Source of the DNA: Hyphomonas neptunium ATCC 15444
GTDB taxonomy: Bacteria; Pseudomonadota; Alphaproteobacteria; Caulobacterales; Hyphomonadaceae
DNA length: 64,000 nucleotides
Assembly (NCBI RefSeq): GCF_000013025.1
Contig: NC_008358.1
Span: 3,410,001 to 3,474,000, forward strand
Direction of reading: 5' to 3'
Shown here: positions 20,013 to 28,915 of the stretch, piece by piece
Layout of the letters: each line of letters begins with the position of its first letter
How positions within the stretch are numbered: position 1 is the first letter of the stretch
Made by a program: the position numbers and the translations under genes
Notes under the pieces: generated by a model
The model's database searches: none
What the model was told of the DNA's origin: nothing
What the model saw: only the letters and a program-made list of their open reading frames with translations

Positions 20013-20216
20013 TCAGCCGAGGCCGTCAATATCGCGGCGCAGGCGCCAATCGCGGTCGGTGATGATCTGTTCCAGCGTGCGGACGCGGGCGGTCAGACGC
20101 TCGAACTCGGCGTCGCGCGCGTCGGGCCGCTTCTGCTCTGCGCCGCGCTTTCGGCCTGACCGGAACGCCAGCCAGAACACGAAGGCCCCGACGAAGAAGT
20201 AAAAAGCTGCTGCCAT
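20013..20216 (-). CDS. Small TM plus coiled-coil protein, PspB-like
   Basis: A 67-aa protein with a membrane helix (AAAFYFFVGAFVFWLAF) and then RSGRKRGAEQKR and a coiled-coil ending in LTARVRTLEQIITDRDWRLRRDIDGL. The LE.I.TDR..LR pattern is close to that of the neighbour at 19721 (LEKIVTDKERDLAEEI), so the two are paralogues. AGGAGGG at 20222-20228 supports the ATG at 20216. The true PspB of this genome is at 47698; these two may be additional members of the same layout. Confidence 0.75.
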   Translation of the reverse strand: MAAAFYFFVGAFVFWLAFRSGRKRGAEQKRPDARDAEFERLTARVRTLEQIITDRDWRLRRDIDGLG

Positions 20217-20328
20217 GACCACTCCCTCCTTATTGATATTCAATATGTGGGGAAGATGGGCTCGCGTTCAAGAAAAATTGAACGGCGGGGGCCATTATTT
20301 TTGGAGAGGACGCCCCATAAGCGGTCCG

Positions 20329-20784
20329 TCAGCGGCCTGTGGAGCCGAAGCCACCTGCCCCGCGCGCGGTCTCGCCGAGCGCCTCAACCTCAGTCCAGGC
20401 AAGCCGCGTGACCGGGGCCAGCACGAGCTGGGCAATCCGCTCGCCGCGCTGGATGGTGAAGGGCTCAGCGCCGAGGTTGATCAGGATGACCTTGATTTCG
20501 CCGCGATAATCGCTGTCGATCGTGCCGGGCGTGTTGAGGCAGGTAAGGCCGTGCTTGGCGGCAAGGCCAGAGCGCGGGCGGACCTGGATTTCGTAGCCTT
20601 CGGGAATCGCGACCGAAAGACCGGTGGGCACCATGGCGCGCTGGCCGGGGGCCAGAATAACCGGTTCGCGATCTGGCACCGCCGCGCGGACATCCATGCC
20701 GGCAGAGCCCGCCGTCTCGTAAGCGGGAAGATCAAGCCCGGCAAAATGGGGCAGCGGAAGCACTTGAACGGTCACATCGGTCAT
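20329..20784 (-). CDS. dut: dUTP diphosphatase
   Basis: A 151-aa trimeric dUTPase that hydrolyses dUTP to dUMP and keeps uracil out of DNA. All five motifs are present in order: [41 protein letters not shown] and the C-terminal [10 protein letters not shown] that closes over the nucleotide. The start is set at MTDVTVQ rather than the longer frame. It follows coaBC by 45 bp in the same direction, a pairing that is common in alphaproteobacteria. Confidence 0.96.
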   Translation of the reverse strand: MTDVTVQVLPLPHFAGLDLPAYETAGSAGMDVRAAVPDREPVILAPGQRAMVPTGLSVAIPEGYEIQVRPRSGLAAKHGLTCLNTPGTIDSDYRGEIKVILINLGAEPFTIQRGERIAQLVLAPVTRLAWTEVEALGETARGAGGFGSTGR

Positions 20785-20829
20785 GACGCGACGGGTGGGG
20801 AGACTCTGGGGAGGAGTCAAGCGGGGAGC

Positions 20830-22056
20830 TTACTCCGCCGCGAGGGACAGGCCGTCTGCATCGCCAGCAAAGGCCTCGGCAATCTTTTCGGCGAGGCGGG
20901 CGCTGACGGCTTCCTTGGGCATGCGGGGCCAGCGGTCGATACCGGCCTGGGTAATCAGGGCGATCTCGTTTTCGAGGCCGCCCATGACGTCGCCGGAGAC
21001 ATCATTGGCAACGATCCAGTCGCAGCCCTTGCGGGCGAGTTTTTCGCTCGCATGGCGCTCCAGGTCGTGGGTCTCGGCGGCAAAGCCGATGACGAGTGCC
21101 GGGCGCTTTTTCTTCTTGTGGCTGATCGTGCGCAGGATGTCCGGATTTTCGGCAAGCTCGATGGCGGGGGATTTGCCCTCCCCTTTCAGCTTGAGCTTCT
21201 TGTCGGCCGCTTTCACCGGGCGCCAGTCTGCGACGGCGGCGACCGAGATAAAGATATCCGCTGGCAGAGCATCTTCGCAGGCCTTGAGCATCTCGCGGGC
21301 GGTTTCGACCTTTACCAGCGTGACGCCTTCAGGGGCTGGGAGAGAAACAGGGCCGGAGACGAGCGTAACCCTGGCGCCTTCGGCGGCGAGGGCCGCAGCA
21401 ATGGAATAGCCCTGCTTGCCGGAGGAATGATTGGAGATGTAGCGCACCGGATCAAGGGGCTCGCGTGTCGGCCCGGCGGTGACGAGGGCGTGGCGGCCGG
21501 CGAGGCGTTTCTGCCGGGGGCGGAGCATCGCCTCGATCTGCGCCACGATACGCGGCACATCCGGCAGGCGGCCGGGGCCGAACTCGCCGCAGGCCATCGG
21601 GCCAACATCAGGCTCCATGACTGTAACGCCATCCGCGCGGAGCTGGGCAATGTTGCGCTGGGTGGCGCCATGCTGCCACATGCGCACATTCATGGCGGGC
21701 ACCATGAGGACCGGCTTGTCAGTGGCGAGCAGCGTGGTGGACGCAAGGTCGTTGGCGTGGCCGTGAACGGCCTTGGCCATCAGGTCTGCGGTGGCGGGGC
21801 AGACGACGACGAGGTCGGCCGAGCGGGAAAGCTCGATATGGCCCATCTCGGTCTCGTCGGTCAGGCTGAAGAGTTCCGTATACACTTTTTCGCCGGAAAG
21901 CGCGGCGACGGAGAGCGGCGTGACAAACTCTGTGCCCGCCTTTGTGAGGATGACGCGCGCGCCAATGCCGCGCCGGCCGAGCTCACGGATGAGCTCAAGG
22001 CTTTTATAGGCGGCAATGCCGCCACCGATGACGAGTAGGATGCGTTTGGCGCTCAT
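20830..22056 (-). CDS. coaBC: Phosphopantothenoylcysteine decarboxylase/synthase
   Basis: A 408-aa bifunctional enzyme of coenzyme A synthesis. The N-terminal CoaC part (GGGIAAYKSLEL, HIELSRSADLVVVCPAT, PAMNVRMW and ACGEFGPGRL) is a flavoprotein that decarboxylates phosphopantothenoylcysteine. The C-terminal CoaB part (TAGPTREPLDPVRYISNHSSGKQG and AAVADWRP) makes the cysteine adduct. The ATG at 22056 gives the usual MSAKRILLVIGGG start. It is upstream of dut in the same operon direction. Confidence 0.96.
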   Translation of the reverse strand: MSAKRILLVIGGGIAAYKSLELIRELGRRGIGARVILTKAGTEFVTPLSVAALSGEKVYTELFSLTDETEMGHIELSRSADLVVVCPATADLMAKAVHGHANDLASTTLLATDKPVLMVPAMNVRMWQHGATQRNIAQLRADGVTVMEPDVGPMACGEFGPGRLPDVPRIVAQIEAMLRPRQKRLAGRHALVTAGPTREPLDPVRYISNHSSGKQGYSIAAALAAEGARVTLVSGPVSLPAPEGVTLVKVETAREMLKACEDALPADIFISVAAVADWRPVKAADKKLKLKGEGKSPAIELAENPDILRTISHKKKKRPALVIGFAAETHDLERHASEKLARKGCDWIVANDVSGDVMGGLENEIALITQAGIDRWPRMPKEAVSARLAEKIAEAFAGDADGLSLAAE

Positions 22057-22172
22057 ATATCCGCTATATCGGGTGTGACTGGCCGCGTTTCTAGCGCAAA
22101 AACATTGCCGGGACGCCATCAAAACCCCGCGAATGCGCGCGCGGCCTCAACTTTCCGGCAAGGTTTGGCGCC

Positions 22173-22505
22173 TCAGTCGCCAACGCGGATGATGCGGGCC
22201 TGGCTGGAACCAGAGAAGCCGGCACGGTCGGACACCTTGATCACGGCGCTCTGCTGAGAGGCGCCCGCGTCGCGGCGTCGGATGACGACGGTGGTGGCCA
22301 TGGGCTCGCCGGGGCGGGCCATGTGGATGACTTCGCGGGCGGGGCCCGCGTCTGCGCAGGGGCCGGTGATGATAATGACGCCGCCCTTTTCCATATCAGA
22401 AACGTCAAGTTGCGCGGCCTTGCTGCAATTTGCGCCCGCGAGGCCCTGAGCGAAGGCGGGCGCGGCGAGCGCACATGTGGCGGCGAGGAGAATTGCGAGC
22501 TTCAT
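22173..22505 (-). CDS. Secreted small hypothetical protein
   Basis: A 110-aa protein with a signal peptide (MKLAILLAATCALAAPAFA, cleavage after AFA) and a mature part of about 90 residues with a Cys pair (NCSKAA...GPCADAG) that could form a disulfide in the periplasm. The rest is beta-rich (VIIITGPC, TTVVIRRRD, SAVIKVSD). No family is recognised. It is transcribed alone. Confidence 0.75.
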   Translation of the reverse strand: MKLAILLAATCALAAPAFAQGLAGANCSKAAQLDVSDMEKGGVIIITGPCADAGPAREVIHMARPGEPMATTVVIRRRDAGASQQSAVIKVSDRAGFSGSSQARIIRVGD

Positions 22506-22634
22506 CGATCCGGCTCCCTTCTGGTGGCGGAGCCGCAGAAGGTAACCGAAGTCTTAACGCGAAAAAGCGCTTACGCCTCTGACGGGAACCCCACAGGACA
22601 GGGTGCGCCACAGCCGCGAGAAATTCGCCCGGCC

Positions 22635-23081
22635 TTAAACCTGCTTCGGTTTCAGCTGGGCGAGGAAGGCCAGCCCCTCAGCCGTTTGCCCCTCTCCCGT
22701 GGCTTTCTTCGGCAGGTTTTCGCAAAACTCAACGAAGGGCAGCTTTGACTCGATGCCAAACTGTTCTTCGAGGACGACGGCTTCAGGCGCATCCAGGCTG
22801 CCAATGGTGACATATTGGGAGGATGTTGGCCGATCATAAGTGAAACCGAGGGGGGTGCCGCAATCGGGACAGAAGGCGCGCGCGGCGAGATTGGAGCTCC
22901 AGAACACAGGCGGCGCCTGCCCGGTCCAGCGGAACTCGTCCTTCGGCGCACCTACAAGAGCCGCGAAAAGGCCGCCGGTTGCGCGCTGGCACATGCGGCA
23001 ATGGCAGACATGCCCCCATTTCAGCACGTCCATCTCGTAGCGATATTTTCCGCATTGGCAGCCGCCGGTGTAAGCCATCAT
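22635..23081 (-). CDS. GFA-family zinc protein
   Basis: A 148-aa protein of the glutathione-dependent formaldehyde-activating (GFA) fold. It has GGCQCGKYRYE, CHCRMCQRATGG and FCPDCGTPL, which give the three Cys clusters for zinc. Most members of this family are not shown to act on formaldehyde, so the substrate is unknown. It stands between the secreted protein at 22173 and ubiB, all on the minus strand but with gaps of 60-130 bp. Confidence 0.9.
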   Translation of the reverse strand: MMAYTGGCQCGKYRYEMDVLKWGHVCHCRMCQRATGGLFAALVGAPKDEFRWTGQAPPVFWSSNLAARAFCPDCGTPLGFTYDRPTSSQYVTIGSLDAPEAVVLEEQFGIESKLPFVEFCENLPKKATGEGQTAEGLAFLAQLKPKQV

Positions 23082-23141
23082 TCCATCCCTCCTTGCGCCG
23101 GAAAATGCACAATCGGCACGGGACAGGCAAGGCAGGTCAGG

Positions 23142-24665
23142 TCAGGCGAGTTCCTGAACAATCCAGGCGGCGGTCGCGGCGAGCGCAATAACCAGACCGA
23201 ACCAGCCCCACCAGGGGGCAAAGCGTTCGCGGGGTGGCGGCGGGGCGGGCTCGGCCTCAAGGCTTTTCTCGAACCGGTCCATCACTTCGGGCAGGCGTTT
23301 CAACCGGTTTGTCACTTCACGGACATTCTCGCTGATGAAGCGCGCGGCGCCCTCGGGGCCGAAATTCCGGCGCATCCAGCCTTCAATGACGGGCTCTGAC
23401 GCGTTCCAGATATTGTGGGAGGGGTCAATCGTGCGGGCAACGCCTTCGACCTGCACCATGGTTTTTTGCAGGAGGACAAGTTCGGGGCGCAGCGCCATGC
23501 CGAATGTGTGGGTGTAATCGAAGAGTTGCAGCAAAACGCGGCCCATCGAGACTTCCTCGGCGGGACGGCCAAACAGCGGCTCCCCGATGGAGCGCAGGGC
23601 CTGGGCAAAGTCGCCCACAGACTGGCTGGGCGGGACATAGCCTGCCTCGAAGTGGACCTGCGCGATGCGCATGTAATCGCGCTTCAGGAAGCCCCAGAGG
23701 ATTTCTGCGAGGAAGCGCCGCTCGATGATGCCGATGCGGCCGATGATGCCGAAATCAACCAGCGCAATCGTGCCTTCGGGCGTCAGGATGGCGTTGCCTT
23801 CATGCATATCGGCATGAAAGACGCCGTGATGGATGGCGCTGGCGAGGAAGCCTTGCGTGATGTCGTTGGCGAGGCGCTTGCGGTCAATGCCCGGCTGGTC
23901 GAGAACGCCGGGGGCCGTCAACGGAATGCCCTCGATCCATTCGGCGGTCATTACCCGCTTGCCGGTGCGCTCCCAGTCGACCTTCGGCACACGGAAGAAG
24001 CCGGTCTTCTCGTAAATCTCGCGCATTTCATCCGCCCCGCCCGCTTCCAGGCGGAGGTCTGTCTCGCGCAGCATGGCGTTTGCGATGGTTTCGGTGAAGG
24101 CGACGGGCTTCAGGCGGCGGCTTTCGGTGGACACCCCTTCGATGGTGCGCGCCGCGCGGCGCATGGCTGACAGCTCCAGCGTCAGCTGACGCTCGATCCC
24201 TGGGCGGAGTATTTTGACCGCGCGGTCACCATCGGGAAGCGCCATGCGGTGGACCTGCGCGAGGGAGGCGGCCGCCACGGGCTCGCCCAGTCCGGGGAAA
24301 AGGCGCGCGGCCTCGGCGGCGCCGAATTCGGCCGCCAGCGCGGCGCGCGCCTGCTTCATGGGGAAAGGCGGCAGCTTGTCTTTCAGGCGGGCAAGATCCC
24401 CGGCGACTTCGGAACCGAATACATCCGGCCGGGTAGCAAGGAACTGGCCGAGCTTGATATAGGCCGGGCCAAGGCGCTCAAGCGCATGGGCGAGGCGTTC
24501 GCCCGGACGCCCTTTCGCGCCGCCGCCGAAAATGCGCAGAACGCCGCCGGCAATGCGGGCGGGAAGCGGCAGGCGGGACTGATATTCGCCAGGCAGCACG
24601 ACGTCGTGGCGGGCCAGGGATGTGCCCGCACGGATGAGCCGCCGATAGTCAGCGAACATGCCCAT
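23142..24665 (-). CDS. ubiB: Ubiquinone biosynthesis protein kinase-like ATPase
   Basis: A 507-aa membrane protein of the UbiB/Coq8 group, needed for ubiquinone synthesis. The family KxGQ motif (AYIKLGQFLATRPD) is present. The kinase-like core has the catalytic HADMHEGN and metal-binding DFGIIGR motifs. Two hydrophobic helices close the protein (WGWFGLVIALAATAAW). It neighbours ubiE, whose product also acts in the ubiquinone pathway. The ATG at 24665 is used; a second Met is two codons in. Confidence 0.95.
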   Translation of the reverse strand: MGMFADYRRLIRAGTSLARHDVVLPGEYQSRLPLPARIAGGVLRIFGGGAKGRPGERLAHALERLGPAYIKLGQFLATRPDVFGSEVAGDLARLKDKLPPFPMKQARAALAAEFGAAEAARLFPGLGEPVAAASLAQVHRMALPDGDRAVKILRPGIERQLTLELSAMRRAARTIEGVSTESRRLKPVAFTETIANAMLRETDLRLEAGGADEMREIYEKTGFFRVPKVDWERTGKRVMTAEWIEGIPLTAPGVLDQPGIDRKRLANDITQGFLASAIHHGVFHADMHEGNAILTPEGTIALVDFGIIGRIGIIERRFLAEILWGFLKRDYMRIAQVHFEAGYVPPSQSVGDFAQALRSIGEPLFGRPAEEVSMGRVLLQLFDYTHTFGMALRPELVLLQKTMVQVEGVARTIDPSHNIWNASEPVIEGWMRRNFGPEGAARFISENVREVTNRLKRLPEVMDRFEKSLEAEPAPPPPRERFAPWWGWFGLVIALAATAAWIVQELA

Positions 24666-24750
24666 CTAGCGCGCGCCCGGTTCTGTGGAACCAATCGGCA
24701 TTGCAGCGCGTTGTCCGGAAAGGAATATCGTCAGGAGGCGAAGAATAATC

Positions 24751-24915
24751 ATGTCTACATCCCCCTCATCCAACAAGCTTATGTACTTCATCGTTGGCAT
24801 TCTGGTGGCCGGTGCCATCGGTTTTGGCATCTACTACTTCACCGAAGGGCCGGGCGGCGAAGACAAGGTCGAGATTTCCATCGGCGAAGATGGCATCGAC
24901 ATCGACGGGAACTGA
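24751..24915 (+). CDS. Small single-pass membrane protein
   Basis: A 54-aa protein with one membrane helix (LMYFIVGILVAGAIGFGIYYF) and an acidic tail (GEDKVEISIGEDGIDIDGN). AGGAGG at 24733-24738 supports the ATG at 24751; the longer upstream frame is not used. It lies on the opposite strand between ubiB and ubiE. The function is unknown, but position suggests a link to the membrane or quinone pathway, which is not proven. Confidence 0.68.
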   Translation: MSTSPSSNKLMYFIVGILVAGAIGFGIYYFTEGPGGEDKVEISIGEDGIDIDGN

Positions 24916-24926
24916 CCCCGCGCGCA

Positions 24927-25715
24927 TCAGACCGCCCAGCCAAAGTGCAGGGCGGCGATGCCGCCGGAGTAGTTTGTGACGGAGACCTGGGAGAAGCCCG
25001 CGTCTTCGATCTCGGATTTGAACGTCTGCTGGTCCGGGAATTTCCGGATAGATTCAATCAGGTATTGATAGCTGTCCCGGTCGCTGGTGATGAGTTCGCC
25101 GAGGCGCGGGATGACGGCGAAACTGTAGCGGTCATACGCGTCCTGCAGGATCGGCGCGGTCATATGGCTGAATTCGAGCACCGCGAGGCGCCCACCGGTT
25201 TTCAGCACGCGGCGGAATTCCTTCAGGCCCGCAACACGGTCTGCAAAGTTGCGGATGCCGAAGGACACAGTCACCACATCAAAGCTCTTGTCGGGATAGG
25301 GCAGTTTCTGTCCATCGGCGCAGACCCAGCTCAGCCGGTCGCCCCATCGGGCGTTGTCGCTGCGCGCTTTGCCCGCTTCGAGCATGGCGTCGTTGATGTC
25401 TGACACGATGGCGGTGGCCTGGCGCGTGTCGCCGCGGCGCTTGCCGGCCTTGTCCGCCAGATCGAGGAAAGCGCGGCCGAGTTCGCCTGTGCCGCCGGCG
25501 ACATCGAGATGGCGCTCGCCCGGCTGAGGGTTGATGCGGTTCATCGCATCATGCTTCCAGAGGCGGTGGACCCCGGCGCTCATCAGATCGTTCATCAGGT
25601 CATAGCGGGACGCCACCGAGCGGAAGACGCCCTTCACGCGCGCCACCTTCTCGGTTTCCGTCACATCTTCGAAGCCGAAGGAGACGATGCGTTCTTTGCT
25701 GTCCTGACCGGTCAT
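24927..25715 (-). CDS. ubiE: Demethylmenaquinone/ubiquinone methyltransferase
   Basis: A 262-aa SAM-dependent C-methyltransferase of quinone synthesis. The signature [18 protein letters not shown], the SAM motif [11 protein letters not shown] and the family motif [11 protein letters not shown] are visible. Length and order match the UbiE family. Since the organism is an aerobic alphaproteobacterium, it is expected to act on ubiquinone precursors. It starts 46 bp from the divergent mutM gene. Confidence 0.96.
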   Translation of the reverse strand: MTGQDSKERIVSFGFEDVTETEKVARVKGVFRSVASRYDLMNDLMSAGVHRLWKHDAMNRINPQPGERHLDVAGGTGELGRAFLDLADKAGKRRGDTRQATAIVSDINDAMLEAGKARSDNARWGDRLSWVCADGQKLPYPDKSFDVVTVSFGIRNFADRVAGLKEFRRVLKTGGRLAVLEFSHMTAPILQDAYDRYSFAVIPRLGELITSDRDSYQYLIESIRKFPDQQTFKSEIEDAGFSQVSVTNYSGGIAALHFGWAV

Positions 25716-25761
25716 GGGAACCTATCTTACCTGCGAATGCCTTAGCGTATATGCGATAACG

Positions 25762-26607
25762 ATGCCTGAATTACCTGAAGTCGAGACAGTTCGCCGCGGA
25801 CTTGCCCCTGTCATGGAGGGGCGGCGCATCGTCAAGCTGGAACAGCGCCGGGCGGACCTGCGGTTTTCCCTGCCCGAGCGCTTTGCCGAGCGGCTCTCGG
25901 GCGCGCGGATCGACCGGCTCGCCCGGCAGGCGAAATTTCTCGCCGCCCACCTCTCCACCGGGGAAGTGCTGGTGATGCATCTGGGCATGACCGGGCGGTT
26001 TACGATTGGCGGGCAGATGCCGGGGGAGTTTCACTATGGCGCCGGCGGGATCGCGGCGCATGACCATGTGGTGTTCCATATGGAGGGGGGCGAGACTGTC
26101 ACCTACAACGACCCCCGCCGCTTTGGCTTCATGGAGCTCTGGCCTGCCGCCACATTCCTGGCATACCCAAGGTTAATGACGATGGGGCCTGAGCCGCTCT
26201 CAAACGGCTTTTCCCACGCCTATCTGGACGAGGCGCTGCGCGGCAAGGCAGCGCCGATCAAGGCCGCGCTGCTGGACCAGAAGGTGATTGCGGGGCTCGG
26301 CAACATCTATGTCTGCGAAGCGCTGTTCCGCTCAGGCATCTCGCCCAAGCGGCTGTCGAAAACCATTCCGGGCCAACGCGCTGCCCGTCTGGCCCCGGCG
26401 ATCAACGCGGTGATTGCCGAAGCGATTGCGGCGGGCGGATCGTCGATTTCAGACTTTGCCGCCACGGACGGGGCGCTCGGCTACTTCCAGCACCGGTTTG
26501 ATGTATATGACCGCGAGGGGCAGGCGTGCAAAAGCTGCGGGATGGAGATCAAGCGGATCGTGCAATCGGGGCGCTCGACGTTTTATTGCCCGAGCTGTCA
26601 GCGTTAA
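25762..26607 (+). CDS. mutM: Formamidopyrimidine-DNA glycosylase
   Basis: A 281-aa DNA repair enzyme that removes 8-oxoguanine and formamidopyrimidines. The N-terminus is [14 protein letters not shown], with Pro2 as the catalytic nucleophile and Glu3 next to it. The helix-two-turn-helix part contains [12 protein letters not shown]. The C-terminal zinc finger reads [11 protein letters not shown]...YCPSCQR. The longer upstream frame is ruled out because the enzyme must begin with MP. Its stop overlaps that of the convergent FAD protein by 4 bp. Confidence 0.97.
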   Translation: MPELPEVETVRRGLAPVMEGRRIVKLEQRRADLRFSLPERFAERLSGARIDRLARQAKFLAAHLSTGEVLVMHLGMTGRFTIGGQMPGEFHYGAGGIAAHDHVVFHMEGGETVTYNDPRRFGFMELWPAATFLAYPRLMTMGPEPLSNGFSHAYLDEALRGKAAPIKAALLDQKVIAGLGNIYVCEALFRSGISPKRLSKTIPGQRAARLAPAINAVIAEAIAAGGSSISDFAATDGALGYFQHRFDVYDREGQACKSCGMEIKRIVQSGRSTFYCPSCQR

Positions 26608-27806
26608 CGCTCTACAGTCAGCCCCATCTTGTTCAGCGGCGCGCCAAAGCCCCCGGCCACGAGCCCAGCCAGCAAGGGCGGCGCGGGCCAAAGGCGCAGC
26701 AGTGGCGCGGCGAGCCGGTCGCGCAGCCAGGGGGTCACCGCGCCGTCGGACTGATAGACCGGCGTGAAGGCCCAGGTCATCAGCTGGTATAGGCGGACAT
26801 GGTCGGCTCGGATCTTCAGGAAGCGGCGCAAGCCGGCAGGCACATCGGCCTCCTGCTTCAATGCCTGGAAGAGGCCGTAGGCGTCGAGCAGCGCCATGTT
26901 GGCGCCCTGCCCCAGCTGAGGGCTCGCCGCGTGCCAGGCATCGCCGATATGCACGAGGCGATCCTTTACAGGGGAGGCATGCGTGCGGTGACGGTAACGG
27001 GCGAAGGTCAACTGCTCATGATCCGTGATCTGATCGAGCAGGATGTCGGTTTCCGGCCAGAGGCGGCGGGCGGCATCTTTCCAGTGGGTGAGCGGCGCAG
27101 CGCGGAAGGTTTCATACTGATCGGCGCGGATCGACCAGAAATAGGTAAGGCTGTCCGGCGCGCCGGGTGCCGCCCGGCCCGAGGGCATGACGCCCGCCAT
27201 CTTGCGTGCGGCCTCATAGCGCTGCTCGAGCGCGGACCGGTCAAAAAGGCTCCCGACCGGCCAGGGCAGCGTGGCCCAGAGCGCGCCATAAGTCAGCTCT
27301 TTCTTCGGCGCCGACGACAGCGGCGAACGCACGCCCAGCGCGTCGATCACCAGATCATACGGCCCGTGCACCCCGCCTGCCGCATCTGTCAGCGTCGCAG
27401 TGGTGGGATCGGCAGCCACGATATGCGTGCCGGTAACGAGGCGGACGCCTGCGGCCAGCGCTGCGGCCTGCAACACATCAAACAGCACCGCGCGCTGGAT
27501 GCCGAGACCGGAAAGCGCCGGCCGCAGAGCCGCGTAGCGGACATCGAGCACGGCGCGGCCCGTATCCACCGAAATGCCGTGAAGGCGCGCAATCGGTGTG
27601 CCGAGCGCCTCTGCCTGGGCGCGCAGGCCCAGGGCCCCGAGCACGGCGAGCCCGGTTTCCTGCAGCATCAGGCCGGAGCCGACCGGGCCAGCCGCCTCAA
27701 ACTGGTCAAACACGGTCACACGGTGGCCTTCACGTGCCAGCAACGCAGCGGCGGCTAACCCGCCGACCCCGGCCCCGGCGATGCCAATGCTCATCTGCTC
27801 TGCCAT
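26604..27806 (-). CDS. FAD-dependent monooxygenase-like oxidoreductase
   Basis: A 400-aa group A flavoprotein. The FAD fold [24 protein letters not shown] is complete near the start, and the second FAD motif ([25 protein letters not shown]) carries the usual GDAxH. The DG motif reads [12 protein letters not shown]. These features fit p-hydroxybenzoate hydroxylase-type monooxygenases such as ubiquinone hydroxylases, though the substrate is not set. It lies close to the ubi genes but is convergent with mutM, so co-regulation with ubiE/ubiB is only possible. Confidence 0.88.
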   Translation of the reverse strand: MAEQMSIGIAGAGVGGLAAAALLAREGHRVTVFDQFEAAGPVGSGLMLQETGLAVLGALGLRAQAEALGTPIARLHGISVDTGRAVLDVRYAALRPALSGLGIQRAVLFDVLQAAALAAGVRLVTGTHIVAADPTTATLTDAAGGVHGPYDLVIDALGVRSPLSSAPKKELTYGALWATLPWPVGSLFDRSALEQRYEAARKMAGVMPSGRAAPGAPDSLTYFWSIRADQYETFRAAPLTHWKDAARRLWPETDILLDQITDHEQLTFARYRHRTHASPVKDRLVHIGDAWHAASPQLGQGANMALLDAYGLFQALKQEADVPAGLRRFLKIRADHVRLYQLMTWAFTPVYQSDGAVTPWLRDRLAAPLLRLWPAPPLLAGLVAGGFGAPLNKMGLTVER

Positions 27807-27880
27807 CGGCTTCCCCCGTAATCGCCCGCCCTGCCGGGTGGACCATTCAGAAAGCTGACCGGCAAGGCAAGCCCAAACAG

Positions 27881-28843
27881 TTATTGGGGAATGCGGGTAT
27901 CCCGTGCATTCAGATTGATCGCCATATTGGGGCCAGCGTCTTTCGGGGTGAGGATGAGGTATCCCCGGCGCAGATCTATCTGCACACGGAAAAGAGACAG
28001 GAGATCGAGACCCAGCAGCATCGCAGGCTCATCACTCAGGCCGAGATCATCGAACATCGCAGGATCGGCAACAATCATGTTGAGCCTGCGGACACTGAAG
28101 CGGGCAACCGACAGACGCTTTACCGAGGCGACCGACACCGCCATCGCCCCGCCGGTGGCCCCTTGCAACATCTGGGTTTTCTCGTCGTCCTGCTGCGCCT
28201 TCGCGGCGCGGGCCATTTGCGTGTTCATGAAACTGAACGGCGACCCTGTATCTATGAGGGCGCGGCCCTTGACGCCGTTGACGGAAACTTCCGCAAACAT
28301 CAGGCCGCCCTCCAGGATCAACCCGCCCCGGCCAGCGCTTCCGGATGTGCCCTTGGGGCGGCCTTCATAGACCGTGAAGCGCCGGGCCGGAAAATCAAAA
28401 TCGAGCACATCCCCGCCAAAGGCCGTTGCCGGGATGACCAGCGGCCCGCCCGGCATCTGTTCCCGGTTGTTATAGGCGGCGGCCAGCTGGGCAACCTGTC
28501 CGCCGTCACCGCTGATGGAACCGATACGGATCAGGGGAAACTCCCGCTGCCCGAGAAGGCCGAAGACGGGAACCTGAATTTCATCCGCAGGCGGGACTTC
28601 TATGCCGGCGCGCCCGGCAGCTCGGCTTTCGATCATGGCAATCGTGGCGGCTGTATCAATGATGGCGGGCATTTCCTCAGCGCCGTTTACCGCCATGGGC
28701 GTCACGAAATAGCCTGCGTCATTCAGCGAAAGCGGAAATGTGAGGCGCCCGGTCGAGGCGTCGCCCGGCAGGCAGAGGCTCATCAAGGCGAGCGCGGCGG
28801 CACAAAACCGCGTCCACCCTCCAAACGCCACGGCGCTTTGCAT
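27881..28843 (-). CDS. Retropepsin-like aspartyl protease, two-lobed
   Basis: A 320-aa protein with an N-terminal signal-like helix (AAALALMSLCLPGDAS) and two lobes. The second carries the active-site motif ALIDTGSPFSFM; the first has the related AIIDTAATIAMI, in which the glycine of the DTG motif is replaced by alanine. This is the layout of bacterial retropepsin-like or TIGR02281-type proteases fused in tandem. Only the second lobe looks catalytically normal. Probably periplasmic or membrane-tethered; the substrate is unknown. Confidence 0.82.
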   Translation of the reverse strand: MQSAVAFGGWTRFCAAALALMSLCLPGDASTGRLTFPLSLNDAGYFVTPMAVNGAEEMPAIIDTAATIAMIESRAAGRAGIEVPPADEIQVPVFGLLGQREFPLIRIGSISGDGGQVAQLAAAYNNREQMPGGPLVIPATAFGGDVLDFDFPARRFTVYEGRPKGTSGSAGRGGLILEGGLMFAEVSVNGVKGRALIDTGSPFSFMNTQMARAAKAQQDDEKTQMLQGATGGAMAVSVASVKRLSVARFSVRRLNMIVADPAMFDDLGLSDEPAMLLGLDLLSLFRVQIDLRRGYLILTPKDAGPNMAINLNARDTRIPQ

Positions 28844-28915
28844 CGGCAGATCCTCCCGTCTCCTCCGCGCACTTTTCAGCAGGATGCCACAAAAACCGGC
28901 TTCCCGCCAGAATGC

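Noticed and set aside
20215..22038. Long 607-aa plus-strand reading frame over dut and coaBC
   Set aside because: It is a shadow of the minus-strand dut and coaBC genes, which have all family motifs. The shadow shows no domain and has Ala/Gly/Arg-rich random text.
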